A stretch of 64,000 bases of DNA. Origin: Stereum hirsutum FP-91666 SS1 (lineage: Eukaryota > Basidiomycota > Agaricomycetes > Russulales > Stereaceae). The stretch covers positions 1,123,326 through 1,187,325 of the forward strand of contig NW_006763140.1 of the NCBI RefSeq assembly GCF_000264905.1. The letters run 5' to 3'. The first letter of the stretch is position 1, and every line of letters starts with the position of its first letter. Of the stretch, positions 35,755 to 47,477 are shown piece after piece. Under the pieces are notes generated by a model. It saw only the letters and a list, made by a program, of their open reading frames with translations, did no database searches and was not told where the DNA came from. Made by a program: the position numbers and the translations under genes.

Positions 35755-37817
35755 CTACTCGACACGTTCGTAGAGGGCGATGCCGGGGAACGTTTCCTTG
35801 ATCTGTTTCTCGATCCACCAATACGGGGTGAGGTAAGTGGTGTCTATTTCGTCAGCAGGGCCTTCGCCACCGGTCAGGATTCCAATGATGCGGCCCTCCC
35901 TGTCGAGGACGATCGACCCCGAGTCACCCCCGTCCGAAAACTTGCCGGGCGACCCGTAGCGCAAAACAGCGATTTCGATGGACGTGTGAGAGATGCCGTA
36001 CGTTTCGTAAGTGCGGGTGAAAGACTTGAGACCGTTAACACGACCGATGGTTGTGCCCGTGGCTAATCCGTTTTTGACGACGAGCAGGCACTTCTCCTTA
36101 TTGACATCGAGGTGCTGGGGCTTTCGAAGGTCGCTATCCTGGACGACGCCAAAGGCTTGTAGAAGACCGTCGTCGGGGTAAACGTAGTTCTTGCGATCGT
36201 CGGGCTGAGGGAACATGATGTTTCCATAGTCAGCAACTGAGAAGTTACCACCTGCAAAGGAAAGAAAAATAATTGTCAGCGAAACTGAAGAAGCGAAGCC
36301 GATAGATAAGACGTACCAACAAAAACCTTGTTACCTTGAAAGGCGTCCAAATCGATCTTGCTCTTGTCCAGCTCGATAAGAGCCCAGTCCTTGGTATATC
36401 CGTGGGGCTCGACCGAGACCTCGATCTTCTCCGAGTGGAGGACGTGGCCAATGGTGCGCTGCTCAATCGTGGTGAGGTTTTTGGTGACCTCATCGTGCAG
36501 CTTGTTCGCCTCCTCGATCTCTTTCTCAGCCTTCTCAACCAAATGCAAGAACTCATTACGCCTCTCGGTAACCTTAGGATTTCTCCCCTCGACAGCCTCC
36601 CCCAGCCTTTGAATTGAACGGTGCCAGGAATCGATGGAATGAAGGCGGTTGCCGATAGCGGCCATGATGGATTCGACAGCATTATTGTAGGCCATAGTGC
36701 CGAGGGCGACGATCCCCTCACGATGACGACTACCCGTCAAGCCTGTGTTGGGGTAGACGGGGAGTGGACGTGCGACGTGGGCGCAGGTTAAGACAGCGAT
36801 ACCGTTATCGTTTCCAGGGAGACGATAGTAGAGAGAGGCTGTTCCCTCGTAGAAGGGATACTTGCTGGGAGCAATGGCGAGACCGAGAATAGGGGTGAAC
36901 GGCTTTCGCAGTTCGGGGATGTCCTCGAGGAGAGGATTAAAGGGGAGCAGCTTGGGACCTGCTGAGCGAGTTACCAACGACTCGACGAAGGCCACCACGG
37001 GAGGCTCGAAGCTGGCCTCGGTGAAAATCTTCTCGACGATGGTTGTAGCGGCATTGAATGGCGTCTTCATAGAGGAGGGAGTGGGGGACCACACAGACAC
37101 GTAAGACAAAAGAACAGAGTAGCTCTGACTCTCCTGCGTTGGCGTAAGCGCGAGGGCCAATGAATGTCCACTTGACGGCCATGGAGTCGAGCGTTTGGCT
37201 GATTTTGGTACCGATATCTAGCCAGACGGGCTGGATGGGGTGATAGTAGATTGGACGCGCCTCGCGGACGATTCCCTGGGCTTGGGGTCCCTTGTTGACA
37301 GGCCAGCTGGGGCCAGACTTGAAAACACAAGGAGTGCCGCAGCTATAAAAGTCGCTGAACGCATTGGGGTACTTGTCTGTGAGGCGGGTCGTCTTGGAGG
37401 CGTCGGGATCGCCTGAAAGAGAGGATTTGCCGGGGAACAAAGTAGTTGCAGCGACGAGGGTTTCCGTCAGGGGGAGAGACGGGTTCGCAACCGGCTTAGC
37501 GTAATCTCTGCAGGTATCAAGGAACCTTGTATCGAGGTTAAGACGCGCGAAGGTAGTCACTATCGACGAGTAGGAGACAAAAAAAAGCAAGGAGTCAGCA
37601 CACGACGACACAAGCAAGAAAGTATAAAGCGACGTCCTTGAAAAAGACAAGGAACGAGTAATAATTCCGAAGGAGCAGGCAGACGCGAAGTTGACGCGAA
37701 GTCAACGTGTGGGAGCAACTCTCTCCTGAGTCGCAACGAGTATTCCGGGATACTTACTTCAAGCTTTTCGGACAGATTTCCATCGTCAGAGACGGCGTCA
37801 AGCATCTGCTTCAGCAC
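35755..37817 (-). pseudogene. trypsin-like serine protease-fold protein with a frame break (pseudogene or assembly indel)
   Basis: The body is a basidiomycete S1-like family. Blocks on minus are: GTPCVFKSGPSWPVNKGPQA, QGIVREARPIYYHPIQPVWL, FVLRVCVVPHSLLYEDAI, then one frame over NAATTIVEKIFTEASFE, FVESLVTRSAGPKLLPFN, LTCAHVARP (His), KDWALIELDKSKID (Asp), and FSDGGDSGSIVLD (Ser). So a full His-Asp-Ser set is present. A change of frame is needed near 37056, where one extra C separates the two halves; no intron can supply it. The last intron (36316-36237) uses a CAG acceptor and keeps frame. The 5' end is uncertain: an exon from 37817 (MLKQMLDAVSDDG) does not join cleanly, since the strong GTAAGT donor gives an immediate stop. 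Either the gene is decaying or the assembly has an error. These proteins usually act intracellularly; the role here is unknown. Confidence 0.72.
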
Positions 37818-38302
37818 TCACCTCGTTCAAAGAAGGATGCAGAGGAGGCTTCTGTTGAAGTCGAGGAAGAGGGTTCTTAAACGGCTATGTTCGCGATTGT
37901 TAACATAGGGATAAACCCGGGTCCTGCCTGTGGCGGTGAGACATGATGCCGCCACACCGTCCCGGCAGGCCGCAGGTCGAGGATCGCCGTGGCACTTATT
38001 TGTGGCACCGAAGAAACTTACTAACGAATTGATAGATGTAGTTGTCTCGCTGCTGAACGTATCGCAGAATATGGACACTTAGATAGATAGACATTCAATA
38101 TACACGGTACGGAGTGTGTGGGATATACACGAAGTGTTATGCATGATACAGAGGATTGCGAATATAAATAAGTAGGAAACTTCGATAATGAATTGAGTGG
38201 TAATCATCAGCGAGAATCCAATGTCCCCTATAAGTATCACCAAGAAACCCAGATATTGCCGCAGGACGGTCATCCACTGGCACGCCGGCACCATCACCAA
38301 AC
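37818..38302. other. intergenic
   Basis: Between the protease-like gene and the small TM-protein gene, both on minus. No coding exon supported. Confidence 0.4.
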
Positions 38303-39237
38303 TCAATGTTTCTTCCTATGCAAAATCCCCCTCCGCCTGTCATCCCCTCCCCCATCATGATTCTTGTCCTCCTCACCACCAAAGAACGTCGTCTGCGAGC
38401 TCGTCTTTGAATGTGTGCGGTTCAGGGGTTTCGCGCCTTCACCGGCACCGGGCGCGTTCTGGGCGGTGCCACCGTAAGTAGCGGCGTCCATGACTTTCAT
38501 CATGCCCCTGTAGATGGAGATGGAGGTGTTGATGGTTCGGGAGTCGGTAAATCAGGTGATGGATGAGGGAGATCAGTTTCGGATGAGGTGTTTCCGGGTG
38601 TAGATGATGCGAAAGGGATGGGACGATGGGGCGTTTAGTAGCGGGCATAACGGGGCGAGTAGAGATATTGGGGAGAAGAGAGGGGGACATTCGGGGGCAT
38701 GAATAGTCAGAAGACGGAACTTTGTGAGATTAAGAAGACGGAGTGCGAACCGTTGTGTAGCATCGATATAATCACTCCTTTCAAGCCTCTTATTCGTCTT
38801 CACACTGACACCCTCCCCAGAGATGTTCCAGCCCTTTTCTTTCAAACTGCAAGCACAACGTCAGCAAAATTGTGCTTTGACACAATATTGAAAGATGGAT
38901 GTGTGGCGTAGGAGTGTAGGCATGTCAGATGGGAAAGGAGCGAACAAGAAACGCACGATGTCTTAGTCTGGTTTGTGAATTCAGAGATGCGTCGGGCACC
39001 GACGACGGCAGCGAAAGCTACTCCAGCCAACAGGCCAAAAGTCTACGAAAAGCCAAAACAACATCAGCTCAAAGTATTCCTACGGCGAACAATGTAATGA
39101 ATAGTACGCACCAAGACGAGAGAAAGTAGATCACCCCTGTAAGATCGACGAAGCGCCCGCCAGCAGTACCACAATCGATGTAAGCGTACCAAGTCCCATA
39201 GAACCACACAAAACGACGATGCTTACCAGCTTCCCAT
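38303..39237 (-). CDS. small single-pass membrane protein, unrecognised
   Basis: Five exons on minus: 39237-39227 (11 nt), 39136-39112 (25 nt), 39042-38957, 38846-38751, 38507-38303, giving 140 aa. The N-terminus MGSWGDLLSLVLTFGLLAGV continues as AFAAVVGARRISEF: one hydrophobic helix (about 6-27) followed by positive charge. Then GWNISGEGVSVKTNKRLERS, VMDAATYGGTAQNAPGAG and a charged, Gly/Asp-rich end DRRRGILHRKKH. There is no cleavable signal. The Arg-flanked short helix near the N-terminus and the small size would suit a mitochondrial or ER membrane protein. I do not recognise the family. Support for a real gene is that four introns all close in phase with consensus ends and yield one continuous open protein. 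Confidence 0.68.
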
Positions 39238-40634
39238 ATTTCACGATCCTGGCCTGATCTTATTCCACGGAGAGTATTGTTTGGTTGAGTGAAGTGTGGC
39301 GGGATCCTGGATGTGATTGAGTTGGTGGAATGTCCAAGCAGCTTTATGGGAAAAAGGGCTTCTGTTCTCGGGCACGACTGTGTCTGACTGAGCTGTGCAA
39401 TGCAATATCTTTCGGCCTAATATTCGATGCGATGCGGAGACTCGTAGACAGCTATCAAACGCGATGACTCCGCGCTGAGTCTTGTGTTTTTGTTCGTGTC
39501 GTCACCGGCAGGGTTGGAAATTTCCCCGCACTAGAGCTGTCGGTGCTTATTGTACCGCAAAATTCCCCAGAAAATCCGATTGAGCAAAGTGCGAGCCAAT
39601 AGAAGTTAGAGATCCTGGTCCTGCAGTCGAATACGCAGTATGCGCGTAGATGGTAAGGAGGACTGTCCTTGAAACCCTGTGTTCGATCCAATTATAGGTG
39701 TATTAGTGTACCTTGCGCGGCACTGCCGCCGGCTATGTGCTCCTCGGGCGTCAATTACGTCAGAGATCAACCGTGCCGACGGCTCATGATCAGAAAATGA
39801 ATCTTCAGGGCGCCATTTGTTCGGTTCTGATGATTTACGCTGGGGGGCGCACGGGGCGCCACATTGACAGCCGCACCAAAATCATACATAGACGGGGCAG
39901 CAATTGGACTGTTCTAGGGCATGTCGACAGGGGAAAAAATTCGTAGCTTATTTTGCTCAAAGTCGAGCCTGACGGCATGATGCAGCAATGAAGTCCAAAA
40001 GAGTGTGTTATTTACGATTTCTACAAACCAGCAACTTGTGCTCAAACACGCCACCAACTAGCCACCCAAGTACCTAGTACCCAGTACCCAGTATCAGATA
40101 GATAAATAGATACAGTAAGAAAAGTAGAGTACTGATGTGACTAGACTATCCATACCGCGACTACTTATGCAAATCGAGAATCGAGCCAGCGTACGATGAG
40201 GTGGTATGGTGTGAAGGTGGAAATGTCCGCGATCGATCAGTGTGGTGGTGAGTATAATGCGTCGCCATGATTCGGAGGAAGATCAGAGTGCGGGTATCGG
40301 AACAGACACACATGATTGAGTGGTGAAAACGGGGTGGAGGAAGGTGAAGGCGGAAGACACATAGTAAAGTAAGGTGAGTATATTTCACGAAGATGGAAGG
40401 AAAGAAAGCAAAAAGACTAAGATTGCGAAGAAAGAAGACAGGCGCAAAAACAGACAACAGACACGACAACGACAAAAAAGGGTTACGTGGCATGAGAAGG
40501 CAAAGCGCCGAGTGGAGTTCAAGAACACAATTACTTATGCTAGGGAGGTCATGAGCGATATTGTTGAGTAAACAGTCCATCGAAAGCGACGAGCGACATG
40601 AGGCAGAGCAGGACATGTAGAGGCAAGTTCAGAC
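39238..40634. other. intergenic, about 1.4 kb
   Basis: Contains the small TM-protein promoter and the chitin deacetylase 3' region, which is pyrimidine-rich on minus. A few short GTACC/CAGTA repeats occur near 40070-40110. No gene supported. Confidence 0.4.
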
Positions 40635-42802
40635 TCAGAGCACGAGCCCGACCAACATTGCCGTCCCGGCCAGCAGTGTCCAGCTGACGATCGACGATTC
40701 CGAGAGGGCAGCGTGCATCCCGACCGCAGGGGAGGATTCTGATGATGAGTTGGACGAGGAAGAAGAGGTGTTCGAGCTGTTCGTGCTGATTGTACCGCTG
40801 ATGTCTGTGGATTACGAAGCCAGTGGCCGTCAGTAATCATGAGTCTTAGGAGGAGCGAGTAATAATAATAGTGAGAGCAAGAGAAAAAATGGACATACAT
40901 TCTTCGAACGTGGGCAGCGAGTAGTTCGTCTCCTGGTAGGGCTGTGTCTTATTCAACGCAACACCGACGGGCACGATGTAGTTGAACGTCGATTTGAGGT
41001 CCGAGTAGAAGTCCATCGCCGTCTGCATCGTGTAGTTGTTCAACTCGTGCGTCAACATGATCCCGCCCTCCTATTTGCCAAAACCATCCGTTTGCACGAT
41101 CAGCATATTTCCCCGATGCCTCACACAATCGGGGTAAGTAACGGAACGTACGGTGTCAAATGTGCCACTGGTAGCATTGCTGATGAAGTAGTTGTAGTCA
41201 TCATCGACGGTCTGCGCTGTGACGTTGCCTACACCATTCTTCCAGTCATTCGAGTCGTACTTCCAGATGATAGTCTGGAGACCGAGCGCGTGCGCGATAG
41301 AGCGGATACGGTCCTACATAATTTACGTTCAACGAGTCAGCTGATTCGAGCGTATTATGACCGACTATGGAATGAACGAGACGTACGTCGACATCACCGA
41401 ATGGAGGTCTCCAGCAAGTGGGCGTGACACCCGTGACGGCCTTGATGGCTTGCATCTGATGTTGGAGCAGTTCGGTTCAGAAATCAGTAACGTACACAGG
41501 AACAAGGATCCAACAAAATGAAACGACGAACCGTGTACCAGAGCTCCGCGAACGCATCTTCCGAGGGGAACGCAGTCATGTACCTGTGTGACCATGTGTC
41601 TACGTATCACAGCGCCCGCGGTGAGACGTGGACGACGACAACAACGAAAGGAGAGATCAGAAAATTTATCAATGTCAATCAAAGGATCATACATTCCACG
41701 GCAGAACGGAAAAACAGGGTGGCGCGCTGGCAGTCCGCGGTGACGAAAAAACATTCGGTTGCGACCAACGAGTGAGTCAAAAATAGCACAACGAAGCCTC
41801 GCTAGTTTCATGCGCAAAAATAGCAAGGTTCGAGTTTAGGCTACCGCGCCGTCATGGGTCGGAGTTCATGACTACCGGCAGTTGTGCGCTGTTCGTGAAT
41901 AGCTCGAGTGAGGTGTGCCCTGCCCGTGAGGCTCGACTCAGACTCGACTTGTCTCGTGAACGTTTGCAGCGTCCGGATCCAACGCGTTATCCTGCCTATC
42001 GCTGGCCAATACGCGACACGCGACCCTCTGCCCTGCACCGAATGAAATTTACCAGCAGATGCCGAGTGAAACAATACTCACGAACGCAGATTTCATGACC
42101 ATCAGTGAGAGCCCTCTGAGCCTCAAGCGGCCAGTCGAGCACGTTGCTACCGATGAAGAACATTGTCGCTTTCTGGTTGTTCTCTTCCAAGAAGTCGTAG
42201 AAGGCATTGTGCGAGCAGTTCGGGCCATCGTCGAAGCCGTAGCCCATGCTCATGGGTTCTGGGATGGAGGCAACATCAGCAGGAAGACCTGCGAGTTTCG
42301 GAGTCGTGCATTGATGGTTTGTCCACCCTGTGCAACGGATTGCATGGCAGGTTAGCGATGTTCGGTTTAACGGGTGGGTATAGGGGAAGAACGTACAGCA
42401 GTCTGGGTCAGTGGCATAGTCGTAAGTAAAGCCAGTAAAGTTGCCGGTGAGTGCAGTAGTCTCATTAAGGCCCTTGGCTGTAATATTCGTCGGAATGCTG
42501 GACGATATCTCGTTCCACTTGTCCTGAGCTGTGGTATCGTTGGCAAGAATGCTGGCGGGCTCCCAGATGGTCGGGAAGTTCCCCTTGACTGCTGCCACAG
42601 GGGCATAATAGTATGCCGTGCATTCTTCCGTTGCGTCTGTTCGTTCGTTGATGGTCAAATAATCAAGAAATCAATTAGAGTACCGAAGAAGAAACATACC
42701 TGTGATGGCTGCCTCGCCAGCCTCTGTCGTGCGATCATCCGCAGCAGCAGAGCTCGCGAGTGCGGCGAGAACAAAAAGAGAAGATGAAGGAGCGAACAAC
42801 AT
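40635..42802 (-). CDS. chitin deacetylase (CE4), GPI-anchored
   Basis: Eight exons on minus: 42802-42700, 42636-42397, 42327-42082, 41599-41532, 41455-41387, 41313-41152, 41070-40899, 40804-40635, giving 409 aa. Signal peptide 1-21 (MLFAPSSSLFVLAALASSAA). CE4 motifs are complete: motif 1 GFDDGP (Asp147 base and Asp148 metal), motif 2 HTWSH (His197, His201), motif 3 RPPFGDVDDR, motif 4 WKYDSNDWK and motif 5 GGIMLTHEL. The Ser/Asn-rich C-terminus ends with a hydrophobic tail (WTLLAGTAMLVGLVL), a GPI-attachment signal. It removes acetyl groups from wall chitin to make chitosan. Several N-X-S/T sites are present, as expected for a secreted glycoprotein. Intron 3 (42081-41600) is 482 nt, against 50-80 nt for most others, and falls exactly between metal-binding motifs 1 and 2. 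Confidence 0.95.
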
Positions 42803-44678
42803 AGCTAGTTGTCAGAGTTCGAGCAAGAGAAACCTAGCCCGATGAAAGGTATAGCAAGTCGCACACAAGAGGGCGCGCGACTGGAAGGGGCAGCGGGAGG
42901 AGGAGGGTGTGGCGGTGGGGAAGAAAGGAAGAGGGAGAGCGATGGGCCGCGTTGGACGGGGGCAGACTGGTTTTGTAAAGCGCATGGAGCCTGCGTTGGA
43001 TCTATGTTTAGCAAAGCGTTCTTGAAGTGCCTATCCACCCGATCAGCATCGCTAACTCGCGTTTTAGGGTCCTCCAGTACACAGTCCCTCTCTCCTGCCT
43101 CTCCTCCCCGCAGCAATAATTCCACCTCCTATTGCTTACCGCCATCTTCAAGCACCGCAGCAGCAATCCATATCTGACCATCTCAGCTCAGAGCAGAGAC
43201 CAAGTGATATTGCCAGCGCTTCAGACATCTGCATGATAGGGCAGAAGTGTGACAAAGGGATGGAACCATAGCAAACCGCTGAGAATAGATGCGCTATGAA
43301 TAGATCAACGGCAGGAGCAGTGGCTCGCTCGGAAGTAGACTCCGCTCCGGGGACCGGCGGCATGTCGGCTGTCAGCCTGTCATTTTTCGCCATCATTTTA
43401 CGATCCCGATCCTTCCTGTACGTTTTGCCGTATTTCTTTCTAAACGCCACCTGACAGCGAAGGGCCACAACCAAACATCAAAAGCTTTCAAGCCTGACCT
43501 AGCACAGCTCTGTTCACCACTAACTAATACTTTGTCCTCGGGCTTCAGTCTACGTTTGGTCTCCTCTGGTTCTACGGGCGGCCAGCCACTCGCGTCATTT
43601 CCCGCTAGCTTCTCTTTCGTAGTTGAACCTCTCAGCGCCACTGCTGGCACTCCTAAGCGAGTTTCATCTAATTCTACTTACTCTCATATGTGCTTTCTGG
43701 TACATGCATTAGCCCCGTATGGCTGAAAACAATCTCTTCCGGGGCTTCTGGCTCACTCTGGGGTGTGTGGGCCGCTTCAACTTCACATCGCTCGTCACCA
43801 GCCTGTATCGTCTTTGGTCGTCTGAGGATACCAAGTATCCCTTTGTTCATTCATCGATCTTTTCACTCGACAGAAGACCAGTATCTTTCTTCCACTTGGA
43901 GATAAACAGGCCCCACGTCCTAACGGCGGTCCTTTGTTGCACATACCCCACCGCTCCAACCATCAAACTTCCTGATCACAAGCAAGGTGGGACTAGTAAG
44001 TACGTCTGAATCGTCGGCGTATGCTTGGTACTCGTCTGCTATGTCTTGTGCTCAGAGTAAGGTGGAAGTCGTACGTTGGCTTCATCGGGTTTGCATCCCA
44101 CCTCCGAGTCCTGTCCCAACGACTCTGTCTGTCGACGTCTCCCATGCAGCATGTTCTTAAGTACTATTTCCTGACCATTCACGACGTCGAATTCCACTCA
44201 CCATTCACGTATATTCTCTTGGCAGTTAGCAGAGTCGTTGTATGCTTTATTATTACATTGAGGATCCCTTTGTAGTACCGGAGGGGAAAGCATGCATGTA
44301 TTGGCGTACATGGTAGTAGCATGTACACCGCACAGTGAATTCGCGTCCTTTTCCCGTATGTGCACCGTAAAGTGTCTGTAACCCCGCCCAGTATGCTGCG
44401 TCATACACATTTCTCCATAAATATTTCTTGATTTTGTGGCCCCGCGAAAGACTGGAGGAGCCAGCGCCTAGGGCGGATCATGTGATGCCCCCGGCCAAGT
44501 TCTGCTCGATTTCAACCTCCGCCATTTCGGAAGCCCCTGTCAACTTCCCAAACGTACGCTTCTTCTCCGTAAGTTCCCAAGTTCTCCCCAAACTACTATA
44601 CAATGTTTGCATCTTCTGCCATCGCATTGCTCTACTTACACGGCTGGATCAGGACATAACTCACGAAGGACAGACACC
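42803..44678. other. intergenic, about 1.9 kb, divergent promoters
   Basis: Lies between the chitin deacetylase start (-) and the cysteine-rich gene start (+). Open frames up to about 120 codons exist on both strands but are low-complexity Pro/Ser-rich or unconserved. I see no gene I can support. Confidence 0.4.
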
Positions 44679-45153
44679 ATGGCGGATGACGTCGTAGGAT
44701 CTTGTTGTAGCGTCCTCTTCATTGCTTGTCTAGACGTCTGTAATGGTATCTGTGGCGATATCATAGCAACTCGTACGCTGCCCATCTCACTACTGACCTA
44801 ATTAAATACCCCTGCTCACCCTTGCGATCTCCGCCCTCTGCTCTGCCGTACTACTCGTTACAGGCCAAAGCTGTCCACAACAATGTGCCTCCTGCTGCGA
44901 CTCCCTATTCTGCTGCGGTCGTTCCGAGTCGAAAGAGCCAGACAACTCCAACTATGACGAGTCTTTCGAACCTAACGAAACTCAACCATTGCTCCAGAAC
45001 GTGCAACCCGCCACACAGCCTGGGATGATGCATCCGCATCCTGGGATTCAAGTTGTCCCCGCTGCGGTGTTACCGAGTCCACCGCCCACACCGGATGGGA
45101 GAGGATTGGCGGTGGGGAACGCGGCGGTTGGTCAGGTTGAGACGATGAGATAG
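44679..45153 (+). CDS. small cysteine-rich cytosolic protein, unrecognised
   Basis: Two exons, 44679-44772 and 44864-45153, giving 127 aa. The first 50 residues carry eleven cysteines: C9, C10, C17, C21, C25, C35, C39, C42, C43, C48 and C49, in the pattern SCCSVLFIACLDVCNGIC then SCPQQCASCCDSLFCCGR. No signal peptide is present (starts MADDVVG), so these are not secreted-effector disulfides. Vicinal cysteines within a moderately hydrophobic stretch suggest palmitoylation and membrane association, or metal binding; both are inference. The rest is acidic then Pro-rich (PSPPPTPDGRG). Similar short Cys-rich, signal-less proteins are common in agaricomycetes. The exon join is fixed by phase: only one frame of exon 2 continues the cysteine pattern. 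Confidence 0.72.
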
Positions 45154-45753
45154 GTGGTTCTATGTTGCTGATTGCTCGGGTTCGTTGCCGTTATTTTTGT
45201 GCTTTGTACTGGTGAGCCGGTGTCCATTCTTGTTGGGATCGAAGTTCTTATGCTGACGCTTATCACCCCATAGGTCCATCGTTGTGTAATTTATTGTTTG
45301 TGTAGGATATGGCCTCTATACTTTCTGTCATATCGCAATACGTACGATAATATCTGGGTCTTTCTCTCGCAAGCTATCGGCTGTGTACACTCCGCCGACT
45401 TGGACGATTTCCGGGCGCCTATCATTGTCATTGTGGCGACGTCATTGCTTGTCAGATTTCTGTCGAGCTCACGGCTGCTCACGGTTGTTCGCGGAGACTA
45501 GACAAGTGATTCTCACTCCCGCCGGTTGAAGTCTGTCTACTCTGCTCAAAGGAGACTGGGGGTAATATACATGGCGATAGTCGAATTCATCAGATTATTT
45601 ATCGATGAACGTTGAACAACGACCACAAAATCAAGCGTCACTGCTACAGTACAGTTCATGAAGCTCGTAGTCAAATTCTTCCAAGTTATTGATACAACTC
45701 GATGATCATGGATTCTTTGGGACTTCAAAATACATTATGTGTACACCACAAGA
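45154..45753. other. convergent 3' region
   Basis: 600 bases between facing stop codons. No coding exon, RNA gene or repeat recognised. Confidence 0.4.
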
Positions 45754-47063
45754 TTACAACTTCCCACCCTCCGCTTCTGCCTCCTTTGCCTCCTTAATTG
45801 CCTCCAGCACCTTACTATGCAAACTCTTCTCCGCCGCGACGACACCAAAGTTCTCGCCCAGCGTCCTTCCGAGACCGAAGTCAAGCGGTTGACCTCTGGA
45901 GTCGCTGACAATACCGCCTGCCTCTTCGACGAGAAGCGCGCCAGCTGCGTGATCCTATGAGGTATTCAAGAGTAAGTACCTTGCAGAATACTACACATGT
46001 CGCCAACGGCACGGAGCCATACAAGGTGAACGATTGAAAGGAGAGCACGTACCCAAATCTTCTCCCTGTACCCAACTCCAGTCGGCATCCTCAAATACAC
46101 ACCGCCATCACCCCTCGCCAACGCCCCATACTTCGCCTGCGAATCCATCCTCATCGGCTCCTTCTCCACTCCCAACACCTTCGCAACAATATCGTTGAAA
46201 CCCAACGCCGCATGCTCCTTCTCCACGCTCTCCAACAGCCTCACGTCTTTGATGTCCAAGATGGGCATCTTCAGAGGGGTGGGAGAACCGCCGGAGAGAG
46301 TAAGTTGATGAGCACCTTGGCCGAGGGTAGCGAGGAAGATGCAGCCGCGGTCGGTGGAGGAGGGGGACGAGGGAAGGTTGGGGCAGCCGATTATGCCGAG
46401 GTGGACGACGGAGTCGATGATGAGCGAGAGGCAGACGGCGTATTGCCCGCCGCGAAGAAAACCCTTCGTCCCATCTATTGGGTCAAGCGTCCACATCCCT
46501 GTACAAAAAATATGCCCCCATCAGCATCCTCCACAATTGCTAGGCATTCGTGTCAAAATGTGATAGATGGAAGAAACGTACGTCCGGTCCTACCACCCTC
46601 GTAGTTTCCCCTATCGATAGCCTCAAGCAATTGCTCCTCCGTTCTCTCCTCTCCAAGTCCCCACTCTTTCATCTCGCCATAGCCTAATGGTTGGCTGAGA
46701 ACCTCATTCGCGAGCTCGACGACACGGGAGCGGAGCTCGGGGTTAGAGCGCAGGTCGTCAGCGTCTTCTTCGCCGATGACAGGGTCATTCGGGAAGGCTT
46801 GTTGCAGAACGGTGTTTACAACAGCTTGGGCAGAGAAGTCCCCGACTGTTCGCGATCGTGGTAATCCGCCGTTAATAAATGAATTAATTCCAAAGTCAAG
46901 CAGTGAAGGATGAAGACAGAGACGCACCTGTAACGGGTGATTTGTCACCCTTGACCAATGTCTCGCCTTTGACGAGGTTATTGAATACAAGTGAAGTGAC
47001 TGTGCAAGCCCTCCGCACTGCGGCAAGAGCTACTTGCTGTTCCGTTGCAAGATCGAGCGACAT
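45754..47063 (-). CDS. MET22: 3'(2'),5'-bisphosphate nucleotidase (inositol monophosphatase family)
   Basis: Four exons on minus: 47063-46928, 46845-46582, 46498-46053, 45954-45754, giving 348 aa. Metal-site motifs are intact: KSPVTVGDFSAQ, IGEEDADDL, WTLDPIDGTKGFLRG (the family DPIDGT signature) and DHAAGALLVEEAGG. The enzyme hydrolyses 3'-phosphoadenosine 5'-phosphate (PAP) to AMP, relieving PAP inhibition in sulfate assimilation. The yeast homologue Hal2/Met22 is the lithium- and sodium-sensitive target in salt stress. The N-terminus is short and matches family starts. Length is close to yeast Met22 (357 aa). All introns are 66-98 nt and in phase. Confidence 0.95.
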
Positions 47064-47477
47064 TGCTTTAGCGCGTTATGTACACCTTACTGAAAAACAA
47101 GAAATATAACTGGTTTGGACGATTCAGGTGCAGGTAATCCGAAGTACAGTAACGATGTTTGTGTTAGCGTTTGGTGTGGACGATAGAGAGCTGGTTGGCA
47201 TACAGACGCACGGATGCTTGGGTTTTTATTAGGGACATCGGAGGACGCGATGAATGATGTCGCCAGTTTGCGCGCCGAGAAGGCTGACGTCACGTGTAGG
47301 AAAAAGCAGGCACTCAGTAAGCAGTGCCGGGTACTTGGCGTCAATGAAACCAGGGTTTTGGATCCTCGCAGCTCACAATCAATTTAGCTCAGCGCTTGGG
47401 TCCACCATCTTCAACAAGGGATGCAGTATATTCGGCACATTCTACAGTACATAAGACACAACCACCCTCCTAGCCTG
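47064..47477. other. intergenic between nucleotidase and P450 genes
   Basis: Promoter of the nucleotidase gene and 3' flank of the P450 gene, both on minus. No exon seen. Confidence 0.4.
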
